Assembly: GCF_900166635.1 (NCBI RefSeq)
Contig: NZ_LT800497.1
Location: 3,830,344 to 3,894,343 of the forward strand
Direction of reading: 5' to 3'
Origin: Oceanobacillus timonensis
GTDB lineage: Bacteria > Bacillota > Bacilli > Bacillales > Amphibacillaceae
DNA length: 64,000 bases
The notes beneath the pieces are model-generated. The model did no database searches. It had not been told where the DNA came from and was given only the letters and a program-made list of their open reading frames with translations. Numbering within the stretch: position 1 is the first letter of the stretch; every line of letters begins with the position of its first letter. Shown here one piece after another: positions 61,446 to 64,000 of this stretch. A program made the position numbers and the translations under genes.

Positions 61446-63038
61446 TTGAATTTATTTAGCATTATCAGTTTTGTTATGGTACTGGTGTTAATCTATTTCT
61501 ATGCTTATTATCGTACTAGAAAGATAGATAAAAAAGATTCAGAGGGGTACTTTTTAGGTGGGCGTTCCCTTATTGGAACAACAGTTGGTATGACGATTAT
61601 TATGACTAACCTATCAACAGAGCAACTAGTAGGGCAAAATGGTCAAGCTTATGTAGCTGGCATGGAAGTAATGGCTTGGGAAGTAACTGCTGCCGTTGCA
61701 ATCGTTATGCTAGGTTGGGTTTTTTTGCCTAAATATTTCAAGTATGGTATCAATACTATTTCTGATTTTATTGAAATAAGGTACGATACATTCACTAAAA
61801 GAATTGTATCTATTTTGTTTATATTTACTTACATTGTCAGTTTTATGCCAGTAGTTCTATACTCTGGAGCACTGATTTTTAATGATTTATTTGGAATTGA
61901 GCAATATTTAGGTGTCAGCAGAATAACAGCTGTAATTATCATCTCAACAGTTATTGGTTTAGTTGGTGTAACCTATTTGTTTGTTGGAGGACTCTCACTT
62001 ATTGCTCATAGTGATTCGCTATACGGTATTGGTTTACTTCTTGGCGGATTGACAATTACAGTGTTAGGTTTGATTGCACTCGGAGAGAATAGCTTTTTCG
62101 CTGGTTTGGATAACTTTTTAACAAGTCATCCAGAAAAATTAAATGCTTGGGGGGCACTAGACTCGCAAATTGTACCGTGGCCCACATTATTTTTAGGAAT
62201 GTTATTCAATAACTTGTATTTCTGGTGTACAAACCAAATGATTGTACAAAAAGCTTTAGCTGCAAAAAACTTAAAAGAAGCACAAAAAGGTGCCATGATT
62301 GTTGGGGTCTTTAAAATTTCCGGCATGTTTTTCTTAGTTATTCCAGGAGTTATCGCATACAATATGTTTGGTGATGGTATGCAAATGGACCTTGCTTACC
62401 CTGCATTAGTAGCAGAAGTATTACCTAACTGGGCTTCAGGTCTGTTTGGAGCAGTAGTATTTGGAGCAATTATGAGTTCTTTTGTCGGATCATTAAGTGC
62501 CACCGTTACTTTATTCAGCTTAGACTTTTATAAACCGGTTATCAATAAGCAAGCAACCAACCGTCAAATTGCAAAGGCAGGAAGAGTTTTAACGATTGTC
62601 ATTGGTGCTATTGTTGTTCTTGTTGCACCGTTAATCTCTTTATTCCCGCAAGGATTATATGCAGTTATACAAGAGTTTAATGGATTGTATAGTATGCCGC
62701 TTTTAGCAATTATCCTAGTAGGCTTCTATTCTAAAAAGACCTCAGCTGCTGGTGCGAAAATTACATTAATCTTTCATATTATTGTGTATGCACTGTCTAA
62801 GTTAGTTATTCCAGATGTTCATTATCTATATGTTTGGAGTGTCCTGTTTCTAGTAGATTTAGCTATTCTATATTTCTATAGCCAAAGGAAACCATCTCAG
62901 GAAGATTTCCAATTCGACAAATATCAAAACAAAGTAGATATTACTCCTTGGAAACATGTTAGATGGGTTGGTATTCTAATTCTAGTGGTTGTTGTAACAT
63001 CCTATGTTGTCTTTTCACCACTTGTATTGGCTAGATAA
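61446..63038 (+). CDS. Sodium:solute symporter (SSS family, sugar type)
   Basis: 530 residues with about fourteen helices. SSS signatures: SEGYFLGGRSLIGTTVGMTI (about 34-53), STEQLVGQNGQAYVAGM (about 57-73), LFNNLYFWCTNQMIVQKALA (about 255-274), and ASGLFGAVVFGAIMSSFVGSLSA-type sodium-site helix (about 332-354). It resembles YidK/SGLT-like sugar or inositol symporters. The start is TTG after GGGAGGAGAATACG. Coupled to the dehydrogenase gene upstream. It adds a sodium-driven route beside the two proton-linked porters in this island. Confidence 0.9.
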   Translation: MNLFSIISFVMVLVLIYFYAYYRTRKIDKKDSEGYFLGGRSLIGTTVGMTIIMTNLSTEQLVGQNGQAYVAGMEVMAWEVTAAVAIVMLGWVFLPKYFKYGINTISDFIEIRYDTFTKRIVSILFIFTYIVSFMPVVLYSGALIFNDLFGIEQYLGVSRITAVIIISTVIGLVGVTYLFVGGLSLIAHSDSLYGIGLLLGGLTITVLGLIALGENSFFAGLDNFLTSHPEKLNAWGALDSQIVPWPTLFLGMLFNNLYFWCTNQMIVQKALAAKNLKEAQKGAMIVGVFKISGMFFLVIPGVIAYNMFGDGMQMDLAYPALVAEVLPNWASGLFGAVVFGAIMSSFVGSLSATVTLFSLDFYKPVINKQATNRQIAKAGRVLTIVIGAIVVLVAPLISLFPQGLYAVIQEFNGLYSMPLLAIILVGFYSKKTSAAGAKITLIFHIIVYALSKLVIPDVHYLYVWSVLFLVDLAILYFYSQRKPSQEDFQFDKYQNKVDITPWKHVRWVGILILVVVVTSYVVFSPLVLAR

Positions 63039-63043
63039 ATTAT

Positions 63044-63088
63044 AAAGAAAGCAAATCTCCCTCTTTATTGAGGGCATTTGCTTTCTTT
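63044..63088 (+). terminator. Terminator after the symporter gene
   Basis: A 13-bp stem, aaagaaagcaaat (63044-63056) with atttgctttcttt (63076-63088); an inner ccctc/gaggg adds to it. T-rich tail follows. Confidence 0.85.
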
Positions 63089-63109
63089 TATATTTTGCTT
63101 ATTTTTTAT

Positions 63110-63256
63110 CTACAACTCTGATTTTTTATCAGACTTTTTCTCAACCCAAATATTCTCTAACTCTTCCAACGTCTTTCCTTTTGTCTCCGGTACAAACTTC
63201 CAGATAAAGAATACGGCAACCACGCTGAGCACTCCATAAATCGTAAAAGTCATTCC
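63110..63256 (-). pseudogene. C-terminal relic of a third MFS sugar porter
   Basis: About 48 codons on the minus strand read GMTFTIYGVLSVVAVFFIWK, then FVPETKGKTLEELENIWVEK and a short basic tail to a stop at 63110-63112. This matches the ends of the 45814 and 52138 porters. The rest of the gene is missing at the left of an AraC fragment beginning within 40 bases. Confidence 0.85.
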
Positions 63257-63292
63257 GTTAAGTTATCTTCTTTATATAGCTCATTAAAAGTC

Positions 63293-64000
63293 ATGGACAT
63301 ACAGCTAGATTTAGTCGAAGAAGGATGGACTTTCGATTGGCATGAACATCCTTATTTTGAATTTATCTACTGCAAATCTGGTCATCTGCAGCAATGGATT
63401 GATGATCAATCATACGAATTAACTGGAGGCAGTTCTATCCTCGTTTGCGCATATAAAAAACATAAAACTATCGCACTGGAATCATCGGAGTATTTATGTT
63501 TTCATTTCGATATTGATATATTTGGCATTTATTCGTTATTTAACCAAGTTAAAAATCCATTAATTGAAAAAGACCAAGCCATAGATGATCATCCTTTTTT
63601 ACTAATTGGTTAAACAAGTTAATCATTGATTTCCATATCAAAAGTCAAAAAAAATCGAATCATTTAAGTCAGGACGCTTATATTGAAGGGATGAATTCCG
63701 GCATTCAAATTTTGCATCTACATGCCAGAATATTGGAATGTATTAGTCTATTGGCCTCTTATTTCGAGAAGAGCGAAGGAATTCAAGTCGCCAAGTTAAC
63801 TCCATCTGAAATTGATTTAGCAACAAAAGCATTAAAATATTTAGATGAACATTTCTTGAGACCGATTCGAATGGAAGAATTAGCGCAGCATATGAATTTT
63901 CACCGATCATATATCAGTACCATCTTTAAAAAAGCTTATGGTCTATCACCAACAGAATATCTCACAAAAGTGAGGGTGCGAGAGGCAAGTAAAATGTTGA
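63293..64000 (+). pseudogene. AraC family regulator, frameshifted and incomplete
   Basis: The first frame (63293-63613) codes a cupin-like sensor: EEGWTFDWHEHPYFEFIYCK, then GGSSILVCAYKKHKTIAL. It ends just after a run of six T at 63595-63600. One added T would continue into NKLIIDFHIKSQKKSNHLSQ, then LHARILECISLLASYF and the helix-turn-helix MEELAQHMNFHRSYISTIFK and LSPTEYLTKVRVREASKML, which runs off the window. The ATG lacks a ribosome binding site and the frame is open upstream, so the 5' end is probably also lost at the junction with the porter relic. It may be a sequencing error, phase-variable tract or true pseudogene. Confidence 0.7.

Noticed and set aside
1..64000. tRNA, rRNA or replication origin
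   Set aside because: No cloverleaf-like CCA-ended genes, rRNA sequence or DnaA-box clusters were noticed while reading; a dedicated scan was not possible.

Overview
The window reads as chromosome of a low-GC Bacillaceae, most like Oceanobacillus, Virgibacillus or a relative. The reasons are AT-rich DNA with strong GGAGG-type ribosome binding sites, frequent TTG and GTG starts, Rho-independent hairpins after most genes, a Bacillus-type lutPRABC locus, an S-box (SAM-I) riboswitch, class III fructose bisphosphatase, YitT and TipA-like MerR regulators, and several acidic secreted proteins that suit a salt-tolerant lifestyle. No rRNA, tRNA, CRISPR array, prophage or replication origin was seen. 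Genus placement is inference.

Region 1 (1-12.4 kb, mostly minus strand) is ordinary housekeeping and stress functions. It holds a truncated AEC transporter, xylulokinase, the NAD-salvage pair nadE and pncB, a membrane protein, an autoregulated MerR/TipAS regulator with a classic 19-bp-spacer promoter, a small secreted protein, two GNAT acetyltransferases, a second AEC transporter, a cupin protein, a methyltransferase and a PilZ (c-di-GMP) protein. Region 2 (12.4-17.8 kb) is a complete L-lactate utilisation locus, lutP-lutR-lutA-lutB-lutC, with a striking 26-bp perfect hairpin in the lutP leader. Region 3 (18.2-24.2 kb) is a LacI-controlled sugar operon: regulator, Gfo/Idh dehydrogenase and a ribose-type ABC importer. 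Region 4 (24.2-30.3 kb) has an MMPL exporter with a secreted LxxG-repeat partner and divergent TetR regulator, then an Rpn-type nuclease/transposase gene that appears broken by an interspersed repeat.

Region 5 (30.4-42.5 kb) has two SDR enzymes (one acetoin/diacetyl reductase), a stand-alone YqfO-like domain, a histidine phosphatase, a SAM-riboswitch-controlled methionine operon containing an unexpected cyclase-family hydrolase, two tiny membrane proteins, YitT, a zinc-ribbon protein, a CynX-type MFS transporter and fbp.

Region 6 (42.6-64 kb) is an accessory carbohydrate island. It contains AraC, DeoR and LacI regulators, four Gfo/Idh dehydrogenases, an IolE-like TIM-barrel enzyme, two intact IolT-like sugar porters, a sodium symporter, orphan PTS IIB/IIA subunits and two FAD_oxidored-type flavoproteins. 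It is also scarred: a transposase relic, C-terminal stubs of an ABC permease, an MFS porter and a PTS IIA, three partial copies of a lacI promoter/N-terminus carrying the same operator, and a frameshifted AraC gene. The genes look like an oxidative cyclitol or glycoside degradation system (import, NAD-dependent oxidation, isomerisation/elimination), assembled and eroded by recombination between paralogues. The substrate cannot be read from sequence.
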